Source of the DNA: Agarophyton chilense
Lineage: Eukaryota > Rhodophyta > Florideophyceae > Gracilariales > Gracilariaceae
Direction: 5' to 3'
DNA: 64,000 bases
NCBI GenBank assembly: GCA_030374765.1
Contig: JARGXX010000095.1
Span: 2,936,462-3,000,461, forward strand
Below are positions 11,676 to 23,444 of this stretch, piece after piece. The first letter of the stretch is position 1, and each line of letters starts with the position of its first letter. The notes under the pieces were generated by a model. That model saw nothing but the letters and a program-made list of their open reading frames with translations, searched no databases and was not told the origin of the DNA. The position numbers and the translations under genes were made by a program.

Positions 11676-12683
11676 ATGGTCAGAAAGTGCCGATGTTGCC
11701 GATGGAGCTGCTCCGAGAAATGTTGTCACGACTGTATTGGGAAAGGTTCTGAGACATGCGAATACTCGGACAGTAGCAGTTCTGGTTTATGTGGGTGTTC
11801 AAGAAGTCATCTTATGTGCAGTCGATCTCGTTTTTCATGTTCTCCTTGGAAAAATCATCGACTTCTTGAAAAGAAGCGAAAGGAAGAAGACCACAAGAAC
11901 GAAACGAAGGTGAATAAAGATGAAGAAAAACTTATTTGCAAACAGTTCTGTATGCCAGCAAAGCAGTGGGCATTGAACAAAGTCCCCGAGATCTCACTTA
12001 AAGATGTTTGTCTCGAAGTTCCAAATCAGAACTTCGAAATGGATCAGTGCGGATTTAAACGTATTTGCGAACGCGGAACTGTCTTCAATGTAGGCAAAGC
12101 AAAAGCTGAAGGGAAGAGAAACAGCTTCGTTGCCTTGAAGTGGGTTCGGTCAGCCCATTCCCGGAAGGCGTGCAAGAGAGACCATTACTCCGGAACTATC
12201 CGAGAAGCAAAAGACTGTGCCAAAGTGGTCGAATCATTCATGAAAAACGTTGACACTAAGGGGTGGAGAGTGAAAGTCTTAATACCAAAGAAAATGGCAC
12301 GGACTTGCCAACGGTATGGTTCAGGCCATACTGTGATTGTGGAGCCTTTCCTCGATGACTTCTACAGTTTTTACAAGAATTCGAATGATCTGCGACACAT
12401 GGATTCCCATACATGCGATAAGATTTTGCAAGCCTTGCTGCATTTCAGCATCAACAGTAGTGGACAAAAGCGGATGATGACCAATCTTGAAGGATTTGTG
12501 GATGAAAAGAAAAAAACTATTTTTCTCTCGGGCCCCGTGATGAGAAATAGAGGTGATCGAAGTTCCCACGGAAAAGAGGAGGATATTTCAGCATTCTTGC
12601 GAAAGCATAAGTGTTCAAGTATGTGCCGAAAACCAAAACATGCTGAAGTTCCGAAAAGAAAATTCCGATTTGTGCCCGTGTAG
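11676..12683 (+). CDS. Cys-rich protein with a divergent alpha-kinase (MHCK/EF2K) domain, possibly a pseudokinase
   Basis: The ORF has 335 aa from ATG 11676. Residues 1-60 hold about twelve cysteines, and residues 62-85 are a charged Lys/Glu linker. Residues ~125-320 follow the alpha-kinase pattern: 'FVALKW' (Lys155, the nucleotide-contacting Lys position), 'VEPFLDDFYSFYKNSND' (Glu223), 'QALLHFS' (His256), a DLQG-like 'NLEG' (270-273), a TDP-like 'SGP' (285-287), GDR (293-295), and 'HKCSSMC' (311-317). His256, His311, Cys313 and Cys317 match the structural zinc site. However, the conserved Asp and Gln of DLQG are Asn270 and Glu272, and the Asp of TDP is Gly286. In active members these acidic residues support metal binding and catalysis. 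The fold looks kept while activity is doubtful. The gene is intronless and isolated. Confidence 0.75.
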   Translation: MVRKCRCCRWSCSEKCCHDCIGKGSETCEYSDSSSSGLCGCSRSHLMCSRSRFSCSPWKNHRLLEKKRKEEDHKNETKVNKDEEKLICKQFCMPAKQWALNKVPEISLKDVCLEVPNQNFEMDQCGFKRICERGTVFNVGKAKAEGKRNSFVALKWVRSAHSRKACKRDHYSGTIREAKDCAKVVESFMKNVDTKGWRVKVLIPKKMARTCQRYGSGHTVIVEPFLDDFYSFYKNSNDLRHMDSHTCDKILQALLHFSINSSGQKRMMTNLEGFVDEKKKTIFLSGPVMRNRGDRSSHGKEEDISAFLRKHKCSSMCRKPKHAEVPKRKFRFVPV

Positions 12684-15665
12684 ACTAGTAGACTACACTT
12701 GAAAAGACATACGTATCGTCAAGTTCGTAGCTGAGATTCTCAGACAAATGTTTTGCACATAAAGGTCCGTTCTTCGACAATTCTGATTTAGAATGCTTCC
12801 GAATTTCTTTTATACTCCCAGATTTGTGGATATATCTGTATGGTTGTTCTCTTTTCAACAACTATTGGGTTTAGGCCATAGACCGTGGACCTTTTAGGAA
12901 TGTCACTGTAACCTATGATTTGGAGTTTATTATATTATTTAGTTCAATTTTTGCTTACCTTGGAGACCATTCGCCGCTGGAAGGCGACAGTCTACGATAT
13001 GAAGATCTTGAGATTAAGCCAAATAATTGGAATCATGAATGAAGTTGACAACTTTTGTTTCCATTCTCTTCGGCATTGTTTAAACTAGACCTGTCGCCGT
13101 GATTAAATCATTAACAAAGAAACTGTGACTTAGACAACGATACCATTTTTTTTCTATAGTTGCAGAATGCGTAAACCAGAAGAGAATGAGCGTTAACGGA
13201 TCGGCTGTCTTCTTGACATATAGTTTGGAGCCGGTAGAGTATATCTGTATGTAGAAATGAATGCACACTAAAAACCCTCAAACCCATAAACGTGTAACAT
13301 TTAATTGCCCCTCAACTCGTCGTAATGATGAAATGGGCAAAAGTTGTGCCGAGAAACTATCTCCTCGGATACACAACTAGCTAGCTACAGAGTAACCTCT
13401 CAATAGAACGAACAAAACTGTGGCGCGCCATAGAAGCCATGATCTCAGTTTTGTGGAATTTTCGTTGTATGATTTTGAATCATTTCCACATATTTAACCA
13501 AGCAGGTTGACAGGACCGCTGTGAAACATGTACAAGATGAGACAATGACGTAACTGTTAACGCCATATCCGTAAAAGTTAGAAGGGAGGACAAAGCGTGT
13601 GGTTACAACCCAAGGAGACATAAGTGGTAGTTATGCTCTCGAAAGTACCAGTCCAAAACAAAGAAAAAAAAGATGTCAAAATTAGACGACAAAACAAGTA
13701 TAGTAGAGACAGTTTGAATAATAAAGTGATTAATATACGTGTGCTAAACAGAGACAAAAATCAAAAAAATGTGATTTAATTAAATAAATGTGTTAAAGCC
13801 TAAACCACGATGTAAATACTCGAGTGTTATAGCCTAAATGCTCTTATAAGCATAATTCTTCTTCTTTTTGACGCTGGCTCAAAAACGACGACTCTTATTA
13901 TGAACTCGAAGACGGTGAGCTTCAAAAAACTTGATATCACACAAATGGCGCCAGACGTCAGTATATTTGCGATACGGAAGTTTAAACGCGTGTTAATGCT
14001 TACTGTAATTTGATGCTACAGACAGCAGAGAGATTACAAATCCACCCTAACAGATGTAGTACAACTGTTACGATTTTCATGTGGAGCAACCACGCGGGTG
14101 AAGTGCCATGCGTAGAGGTTTCTAAATATTTTCGGAGAAAAATGAAAAATTGGTGTTGGATGTTGCTGTTTTAGCGATGCTGACTTTTAAACTTCCGAAG
14201 CGAAAACTGGGATAATTTAATTTTCGCTCGAAAACATTGCAGATGGTTGCTCCTTATGAAAGACAAACAAAATTAAATACTTACACACAGCACGGTAAGA
14301 GCAGCTAAAGCCGCCAATTCTTGTTCAAATGCCTAATACACGTAACCATTGAGCCTTACTCCGTGTCAAGCGGTTCTATTAACTTCAAGAGGTGATAAAC
14401 AGTCCAACGTGAGTAATAGTTTCGCAAAAAGAACTCTAGCAGTCACAGTAGAAAACAGACCAAACTTTGAAGCATGGAAAAATAGAAGCAAACATTGTTT
14501 GGCAACAGAGCGACAGAATTCGCTAAGTCAGAGTTTTATCTCCAAGTAGACGACTAAGACAATTAAGCGGGTTCAGTAAAGCTGACTCGACCATACTTGA
14601 TCGAATCAGACAGAAAGCGGCCTTATAAAAACGATTTGGACGCAGATCGGCGCGAGAATTTTTCCGGCTTCTGGTCTGGCACCAGCCAACTTGTTTATAA
14701 TGGCGCGCCTATCTCGACGCAGAACGCGTTTTCGTTGCGTGCTGAATATGTGATTCTTAATAAATCTTCTTCCTACAGCGCTACGTCCAGAATATTACCC
14801 TACTTACTATATTAGATGAGTATGTAACTAGGGCTTATATGCGTCGCTTTTATTAGGATTCAAGAAGCGGCACGCGCTTCAATCGTGAATCGTGCGTTAC
14901 ACACGCCTCACATACTCCTGCACTCAAAGATAGCTACACAGGGCGATCAACAATTTAGTGTACTAAAAACAGTCTTCTTTGTGTTCCCAGGCAACACTAA
15001 AACAGCCATACGGTCGTCTTCAGGAAGATAAATGATTATGGATGTTTCAGAGAAACAATTTAGAAACGCTACATTTGTTCCACATAAAGCTCGGAATCCG
15101 GGAGAGGTCTATACTGTCCAACTACCTAGTGGTAAAGGTAAGCCATAAATCGGACGTTTAAAACGTTTTTGACGCCAGGGTAGATATTCCTAGCCATCGT
15201 CAAAGGCAAGTTGCTACAAATGCAGCCGAGAAATGGTCTATATATTTCGAAAAAAGCCAGGAAGATATGATAAAGATCCCAAACTATTTTTTCACTTGAA
15301 GTCGTGTAAGGAGCAAAAGGAACATCCATTGAGATATATTAGATCTCACGACGATATAATCACTTAGAATAAAACTTTAAGTCTGTTATAGTTAACGCGA
15401 ATGCGGTGCAAAATGACGTCTCTGTGCTTTGATATCACATCGTGAGATTTTCCTGAGCCCTTTTCACCCATATTAACGGCTACGTTATGCAGGTGTTCGG
15501 GTCTTCTTGGAAAAGCCCAACTCGTTGGGCTTGTACGCTTTGTCGATTGTATCTTTAATGTGGCGAGACCAGCACATATCGAGGGTGCATTACTTTCGCT
15601 ACTCATTCTGGACCGTAAAACTTGAATTAAAACGGAGGCCGCTTAACATTCGGGTTCATAGCTTT
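12684..15665. other. AT-rich gene-poor stretch
   Basis: The longest ORFs here are about 60-80 aa and none is recognisable. The composition is clearly AT-richer than the gene block to the left, with poly-A runs near 13,660 and 13,780. I find no tRNA, repeat array or element end. It may be decayed transposon DNA. Confidence 0.4.
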
Positions 15666-15999
15666 TCAATGCACCACTATCACGTCATCTAGAACTTTGA
15701 ACGGATGGTTGTACTTCGTATTTTCTTGACGTTGGGGCTGATCTACAATCCTAGTTGCACAACCGAGTGTCTCTGCCATGATTTCGTGTTGGTCATTATC
15801 AAGTGTAGAGCCCTCAATGATAGGATCACGGTCGTTCGTATGCAATCCTGGTGGTACGCCATATAATCTCTCAAATGGTGAATATACTCCCACCATACGG
15901 CAACGTCGGTATCCATACAGAAAATGATCTAAAACTTCATCCGAATTCTTCTTCTTATCAAATACAGTCTTTCCGGTCCCTATTTCGATTGTTCGTACC
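15666..15999 (-). pseudogene. 3' piece of an old Ty3/gypsy integrase, split by the younger element
   Basis: On the minus strand this encodes the end of an integrase core: 'LDHFLYGYRRCR' and 'GVYSPFERLYGVPPG' match the 'LFGYRSRQ...GFSPFQLMYGCPP' block of the intact neighbour at 17.9 kb. Its other half lies at 24,865 and rightward. Between the two, the 8.9-kb younger element is inserted. The reading frame continues at the end to 'KYNHPFKVLDD', then I lose the element. Confidence 0.8.
15995..15999. repeat. Target-site duplication, left copy
   Basis: The plus-strand GTACC here and CTACC at 24865-24869 flank the 16,000-24,864 element. They match at 4 of 5 positions. Removing the insert with the right-hand version of the site restores an integrase 'ERMVGTI' reading that the intact neighbour also has, so the left copy probably mutated after insertion. 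Confidence 0.7.
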
Positions 16000-17431
16000 T
16001 GTAGACGCCATTTTCTGGGCCGGTAATGGCGCGGGTGGTGACAGACCCAGGAGAACGAAATGCCAGGGGGTACCAGTCTACAACCGTAGACAAAATGACA
16101 GAGGCCGGCGGAAGCGGCCAACCAGTAAAGGCCCAGGGAGCACTAACAAACGATACAACCACTTCGAAGAACACCTACGAGCGCCAGCAAGCCACTGCAG
16201 GGCTGCACTCGTAGTGGGGAAAGGTTGATGCTAAAGACGGCGGGAGACCAAGCCGCCAAGGAAAGTGAAAGGGGGAAGCAGGGCAGAGAGAGAAACGGTT
16301 AATGGCAAAAGAGGCCCGGACAGGGCTGAGAGAAGTGAGGGTGCCAAAGGAGCTTCAAGGGAAAAGTGGTCTGCCCGAGCAGAGTTGGCGCCGAAGCGCT
16401 CGGCTTGGGGGTTTATATGGACGATCAGAATATTGCATAAACTCCACTCATGCATAAGACAAAGCCCAAAAGCTACACCCGTAGCCTTGAATTTGGGACG
16501 TCTTCTAGTAGACCTCCCTAGGAAAGGCTCTGTCTATTCTGATGACGTCTATATAATACGTGGTTGGAATCTGGATTCACCAGTTCCACCGTTTCACCCA
16601 AACATGAATTCTACAACCTTGATTCGAGAGATGACCGACGACGATACCGACTCATCCAGCCGCGAGCCGGTATACGCGCCGGTGTTGGACCTTGAAGCCG
16701 AAGAATTGGACAGTGAAGTGGACCAGAGCGTCACCCATGCGTCCGTGGAAGCGGTCGAAGACCAGTTCCAACTGGTCGTGGACGACGCTATGGCTGGCCA
16801 CCCTCAATCTGACAACGCGGTCTATGCCGCCGCCGGGGAGGTGGCGACAGTGGTGGCGGGGCCATGACGTCGGTGCGTCCAGGTGTGGCAAGGTGCGGTA
16901 GGATGCGGAGGAGACCGAGGCGGAGGAGGCGAAGGCCGCGAAGGCGGAGGCCATAGGGGTGGAGGCCATGGAGGCGGACAATAAAGAGGCGGAAGAGGCT
17001 GTTGGGGCGCAGACAAGGGAGAGGGTTCATGCGCGCTGCGACGGCAGAGCGACGATGGGGCGCTTGACGAAGCGCGGCAGGTTGGTGATGCGGGCGCAAG
17101 GGCGGGCGAAATCTGCGACGACAGCGAGGAGCCAGACGGTGCTGGGGGACGTGGCGCGGAATGGCGCAACGACCGGCGCCAGGCCACAGTGGAGGGCGAG
17201 TTGTAGGAGGTGACGAAGGGTGGTGAGGCCTCTGGAGGAAGTTGGAGTGGGGGTGGTGGCTTTGAAGCGGATCTCAATCTCGAGATTCGCTTCCACTTCC
17301 ACCACCCCAACTGGCCGTTCCACACCAACCAATTGTTGGTGTGGAAGCCCCAGGTGCAGGGACAGGGGGATTGCTCCGGTCCACAGGACAGGTACCGGGA
17401 GACATCCCCCTATCCTTGCTGGGCGGTTACA
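16000..17431 (-). repeat. 3' LTR of the gypsy element
   Basis: It is the same length as the other LTR and nearly identical. On the minus strand an ATATAAA box lies near 16,410-16,416, about 400 bp before the LTR end, and may serve the promoter. The part from 16,860 to 17,220 is very GC-rich. A plus-strand 200-aa ORF (16265-16867), antisense to gag-pol, is open here and in the other LTR. Confidence 0.95.
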
Positions 17432-17433
17432 TA

Positions 17434-17440
17434 CCCCCTT
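17434..17440 (-). other. Polypurine tract
   Basis: The minus strand reads AAGGGGG two bases before the 3' LTR start, the expected position for priming plus-strand DNA synthesis. Confidence 0.75.
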
Positions 17441-17480
17441 GCTCAGCGGTCGCTTCGCCGGGGCGACCGAAAAATAACGA

Positions 17481-20400
17481 CTAGTGTGTCGTGGTGCAAG
17501 CCTTCTTTGGTTCCTGGCCATGAACTTCTAAATGTTGTGGTCGTTTGTTGTAGAGCTTCAGTCTTCGGGCATGAATTTTTTTGCGAGACACTCTCTTACC
17601 TGACGACACTAGTTGATAACGCGGATGATTCGCCTTAATGACACGGCATGGCCCATAGAACCCTGTGACATAAGCAGGCCATTTGAAAGAAGGATTGAGT
17701 GCTTCTCCTTTCATCACTAGGACGAGATCTCCAACTGAGAACCTATGGCCCTAGCGAGAGTCATCTTTCCTAATCGGCTGGCGAGCTACTCGCATCGCCC
17801 TACCGACTGTAGCGGCCTGAACTTCGATCCTTCGATGTTCTCCATGAGGAAACTTCACTAATGCACGAGGGTCACTGCGATGCATGCGTGGAGGACATCC
17901 ATACATCAGTTGGAAGGGTGAGAATCCTTCCCTCAGTTGTCGGCTTCTATATCCAAACAGAACCTCGGGGAGTGCGTCGTCCCATTCCATATTATTTCCA
18001 TGTACGATCATTTCAAGGGCCTTCTTGATAGTCCCAACCATTCGTTCTGCACGCCCATTCGACATCGGGGCGTAAGCAAGCACAGGCTTCAATTCAATGC
18101 CGTTCCTGGTCAAATATTCCTGAACGGACTTGGCTAGGAACGAAGTTGCATTGTCTGACACGATAGTTCGCGGGTATCCAAACGGACTCACGATCTCGCT
18201 TCTAATGAATTTGAGGACCTCCGTTGCCGTAGAGTATCTGGAGGCTACTGCTATAGGCCATCCAGTCAAGTGTTCTACTCCAATTAGCAGGAATCGGTTG
18301 CCACTCTTCGTCGGACGGTACGGTCCATCAAAGTCGATGGAGAAGGTGTGGAACACATCCGTAAGAGGAGCTCTTTGACCAGCGTGGTAAGATGGAATGG
18401 GTCCCATGAACTGGCATGCTTTGCAGCTTTTGACATATTCCACGATATGGGACACGACGTTTGGCCACCAGAATTTTTCACGGATAAATCTACGAGTGGT
18501 CGGCAAGTCCCAGTGTCCTATGTCATCGTGAAAGGTCTTCAGCAACCTAAGCCTTTCAAGCACGGGTGGAACCCATCGAAGACCCGCACCGGTTCTTCGA
18601 TACAACAACCCATTCCACACCATGAAACTCTTGCTACTTCTCTTCGTGGCTTCTACCATCTTAGGGTCACTTTCCTTCATCGGCATCATACTCAAATGTC
18701 GACCAATGTCCGCGTAGAAGTCTTCAATCTCCTCAAACGTGGTATCGGTCTCGACGGTCATGGTCGTGGCAACATCTTTTTCTTCTCTTTCAGTGTTTTG
18801 GGCAACGGAGTATCTAGACAAGTAGTCGGCTGCCCTGTTCTTGGCTCCTGGTCTTTAGACAATCTCGAACTCATACTCAGCGAGAAAGTCCAACCACCTA
18901 GCCAGTCGGCCATGAACATCCTTCTTCTTGAATGCATACCTGAGGGCTTGATGATCAGTGAGCAACTGAAAGGTCTGAGTTCCAAGGAGATACATCCTGA
19001 ACTTTTTCAATGCAAAGATAACTGCAAGCGCTTCTTGTTCACAGACTGCATACCTTCTTTCTGCCGCCGTCATCGTCTTACTGGCGTACTGTATCGGATG
19101 AAACATCCCATCCGATTTCTTCTGCGCGAGGACCGCTCCCAATGCAACAGAAGAGGCGTCGGTCTCAACACGAAAAGGTACACTGAAGTCCGGGAATGCT
19201 AACACAGGCGGGCTGGTAAGTTTCTGCTTAAGGGTATTGAGAGCTTCCAGCATCTCATCAAGGAAGTTCAATTTGCGGTTGCCAGTTGTTGAAGCATGAA
19301 GTACAGCAGCCGTGTCGGCAAAGTGGGTGATGAATCGTCTGTAGTACCCAACCAATCCTAAAAAGCTTCTGAGTTCAGTGGTATTGGAAGGGATCGGGGC
19401 CTGTTGAATAGCTTCAATCTTCTTTGTGTCAACGGCCACGCCGTTCTTATCCACTACGTGCCCCAGGAGTTCTATATTTGGCTGAGCGAAATGACACTTG
19501 GATATCTTTAGCTTCAATCCATGTGACGCTACAATTCTCAACACGTATTCAACATGTTCGACATGCTCTTCCAATGACTTGGAGAAGATCACTACGTCAT
19601 CGATGTAAACGCGGGCGAACGGTACCTTGCTGAGAATAGAGTCCATCATTCTTTGGAAGGTTGACGGAGCGTTCATCAGACCAAAAGGCATGACTTCAAA
19701 TTGAAACGTTCCCTGTCTGCAAATGAATGTCGTCATTTCCTTGCATTTGGGCGACATCCTTATCTGCCAATACCCAGAGAAAAGGTCCAAGGTGGTGAAA
19801 AATGAACAACCTCCCAACTCGTCGAATATCTGCTCCATGTGCGGCAGAGGCCAGCGGTCAGCTTTCATCCCATTATTCAACGGTCTATAGTCAATGCAAA
19901 ACCTTGGTCTTCCATCCTTCTTGGTAGCTATGACCACAGGAAAAGACCAGGGGGAAGTGCACAGCTTGACTATGCCGGTTTTTAGCATCTTGTCCACTTC
20001 CTCTCGAACAACTTGGTCATATCTGGGCGGGAGTCTCCTAACTCTTGAATGGAGCGGGGCATCACATGTCACTGTGAACTCGTGCATGACAGGAACATTG
20101 GTCGGTCTGAGATCATACAAAGACCATGCTACAACATCGAGGCTCACCAGAATGGAACGGATCCGGTCTTGTACCTCATTAGGCAAATGGACAAGTCTTT
20201 CAACAATCAATTCTTCCTGACTCGCATCTGGTGCAGAGTTCTCGATGACGGTCGAGTTCGCATCTCGTTTCATTTTCGTGGGCATTTGCCATGAATACTC
20301 ATCTTCGGATTGTGGGCACACAATGTCACTATGACTCATGCAACCAGTAACACATATTTTCGCGGACTTTTCCCGATTTATGTCGTGGTTCGTATCACTT

Positions 20401-23400
20401 CGGCCAATTCCTGCTTCCGAATCTTCCTTCTTCTGTTGATGCAATCTTTCGCCAGTTTTTGCGGGTGGTCTGTTCGGATCCTCGTCTTCTCCACCCACGG
20501 AGAGCGGGGGCCCACTCGTATACTCTTCAGGTGGTAGTTCTTCTTCAAATGAGATCACATAATGACCATCGTCATCTTCCTCAATCATTCCAGTACGATT
20601 CAAAGGAAGGTTGTGAGCTCCCAAGTGAGGCGGATGAGCAGGTAGGGGAACAGGGTATCGAATCCGGACACGAACCTCCAGAAAATCGTCTATTGGTTCT
20701 CCTCCCTCTTCTGGCAGCAATTGAACCTCATCCTTAATCGGGATAGTAAGGACGGGATCACGATAGAGGGGGGTCTCGGACATCTGCACTTCTTCAGGAG
20801 AGGAATGGGCACTAACGTTCTCTTGGTCGGCATCGTCCATCAAGACGAGGCCCACCGTGTCTCTCGGCTGAACGCTAGTGTCCGTAGAAGAACTCTGAAA
20901 CGATGACGGGTTCGGGCCTTCAAGGGCTAGCTCACCACCACCCTTGCGTTCTGCTGTTGCTACAGGTAGCGCGTAAGACAGGTCTTCATCTCCAATCTCC
21001 GGGATAGGCCATCCGGCTTCAAACCGAACAATCTGTTCTCCCTGGTCGTCAAGCTCTAGGACACACATATTTCCATATGGTAGATCTCCAGTTTCAGCAT
21101 GTATCGGGTCATCTGGCAACAATTCGGGGTAACGACGATAGACCCTGAAAATGAGGCTATCTGTGTTTCCATCAATGTCTTCGGGATGCAGAAGAACAAC
21201 GTCATTTCTTACTGGAAGAATGAAATGAGGATCAGGTGGAAGGGAACCATTAGAACTTTCATCGTCCGTCTCCTCGTCCAAGGCTTCTTGCGCTTGTACT
21301 TGCTCAGCGACGGCCTGTTCTATCTGCTCCAGCTCGACAGAAGGCAAGGCGGGCTCGTCTTCTAATGTCCAAGTTGGACACAAACTTTCAATCTCGGCCA
21401 TGTCTAAGGGACGCACGGTAGCCAAATCATGCCAGCAAGTAATTTCTTCTGCTGCGTCATAGTCTGGGAGTCTGCTCAGAAATTTCCTGCTCCAAGAAGA
21501 TGGGGAACCGCTGTCTTGAATGGTCGCCAACGCGTAAGCTGAAGCATTAAGATTCTTCTTCTTATCGTGAATGGGTTCCTCTTCTTCCTCGGTGCTGCTA
21601 TCAGAAATCAAAGCATCAGTGTCGGAAGTGAAGTCTGCACTATCTGTAGATGACAGTTCGTCGAACAAATCGGCTCCGGGCCGATGGTAGTCCAGCGGCA
21701 AAGTCGTGGCCTCGTCATCGAACTTCATCGATACTTGTTGCGTTCCAAGGTCAAGGCAAGCTTGTACTGCTTCTAACGTGGGGCATCCAACAATCAAATG
21801 AAAGGGTGGATTTTCTACTACCAAAAAGTCCAAAGGTACTCGCAGAGAACCAAACTCAATCGGCACGTTCTTCAATCCACCACGAACCAACGACTTTGTC
21901 CCGTCTGCTACCACTATTCTTCTATTGGAAGGCCTCATCTCTAGAGACAGTCTGTGACACAACGCAACGGACATCAGATTGGGTATGGCCCCTGAGTCTA
22001 ACAAGACCTGAGACTTGGTTCCATGCACGGAGACATTGACAACCTTCAAAGACGGGGGCAAGGCCTGCGCGTGGGCGTAATTGATTCTTCGCCCGGAAAA
22101 GCTTCCAGCTAGTATGCGACGAAGGTCTTTCTTTGCTTGCTCAGCGTCTCCACGAGCTAACTGACCGAAGGTTAATCCTGAAGGAGCCTTTGCTAGCTCC
22201 TCATAAGCATTGTACTTCGCGATATGTTCCTGAATTTTGACTTTCTTCGACTTGGCTTTCGTGGCCTTCGAAGAGGGTTTTCGAGCTTCGGAGGAAGCTC
22301 GAGGGGTACTTCTTCCAGTTGGTGTCACTTCTTTGGTAACCTGGCTTTCGGGAAACATCACCGGTGAAATACCAGAGAGGGGCGCAGTCTTTGGCTGTTT
22401 TGGGAGCGGAGCTCCCTGCGCATCTCTTTTCATCGTTTCCACCAGTTCCTCTTCGTCGGAGGAGTCATTGACGACAACCGAAACATGATTCGTCTCATTC
22501 TTTTCTGCAGGACGATTATTCTTCAGAGCCTCTTCACGAGCGGACTCTGATTTGGGCTGGGCGAATGAAACCCTCTTAAACGCTTCGTCAACCGGTTTCT
22601 TCCAACAGGTTGCCGAGGAGTGTCCCACCCTTCCACACGAACCGCAGCGCGTGTTTCGTTGGGAATTCGTCGGACACCTATTCGCGTAGTGCCCCGGTTG
22701 CTGACAGAATGTGCACGCTCTTTCTCCTGCTGACTCCGAGCGTGCGCAACCTGATTGGGTTTTCTTCATCATCAGATGGAGCTCCGCCATCTGTTCGGCA
22801 AGCTTCTCAACCTTATCTTCTAGTGGGGCCGATGTGGGAAGTTCACTCTTCCTCGGCCTTTGCAAGACCTTCTTAGCTGCCGGCAGGGCGCTCAAAGCAC
22901 CATAGGACCCTAGGGCTTTCTTTCCACCAACGAAATCTTTAACTAACGCCTTCAATGCTTGATAGTCATCTGCACCTGGGAAAATAACAAACTGGGCCAG
23001 GTCCGCATATTCCATTACGGCGTTTCGAAGCAACCCGAACTTCGCTTCGGGATTGAAGCTTGCCTGTTCGAAGAGCGAGTCCATCTTCTTCAAGGACCCA
23101 AGGAGGTCAGCATACTCTAAACGTGCTGAAACCGCCCGACGGATTCTTTCCGCCGGTTCTTCGACAGAGCCGAAACGCTCAATGAGAGCGGACTTCACTT
23201 GACCATAATCTTTCGCTTTTTCCGAAAGCGTACCATCAACAGCATAATTATCATAGTAGAAATCGAAGGCTTCACCCTCAAGGTAGCCTAACAGCTTGAC
23301 AGCCTTTTCACCTCCATCGGTGCCAGCTGCCGCAACATTCTCAAAGTAGAACAGAAACTTCCTGATATCAACGTTGGAGCCTTCAAAAGAAGAAACAGAC

Positions 23401-23444
23401 TCACGCGGGACGGCGCCCTGCTGGGGGTACCATGTAGACGCCAT
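17481..23444 (-). pseudogene. gag-pol polyprotein of the gypsy element, broken by two stop codons
   Basis: One frame spans 1,988 codons. The ATG at 23444 lies inside the 5' LTR, 12 nt from its end. Gag (to ~300) ends with two CCHC knuckles (CTFCQQPGHYANRC near 243, then CGSCGRVGHSSATC). A long acidic linker follows. Other motifs are protease LLDSGA near 481, reverse transcriptase with YIDD near 1280, RNase H with TDASS near 1428, then integrase with an HHCC finger, 'FSIDFDGPY', 'IVSDNATSF' and 'SNGRAERMVGTIKKALE', and an SH3-like C-terminal module (GDLVLV...GPCRVI). Stop one is TAA at 18855-18857, where 'YRPGAKN' would be expected after 'FEIV'. Stop two is TAG at 17751-17753. Both keep the frame, so they look like single-base substitutions. 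Confidence 0.95.
23415..23432 (-). other. Primer binding site of the gypsy element
   Basis: On the minus strand TGGTACCCCCAGCAGG begins directly after the LTR's final A. TGG is the complement of a tRNA CCA end. The same bases encode Trp-Tyr-Pro-Gln-Gln of Gag, so primer site and coding sequence overlap. I cannot name the tRNA. Confidence 0.65.

Noticed and set aside
16788..17328. Long Pro/Arg-rich minus-strand ORFs in the LTR
   Set aside because: The segment is very GC-rich, where stops are rare in all frames; three frames are open at once.
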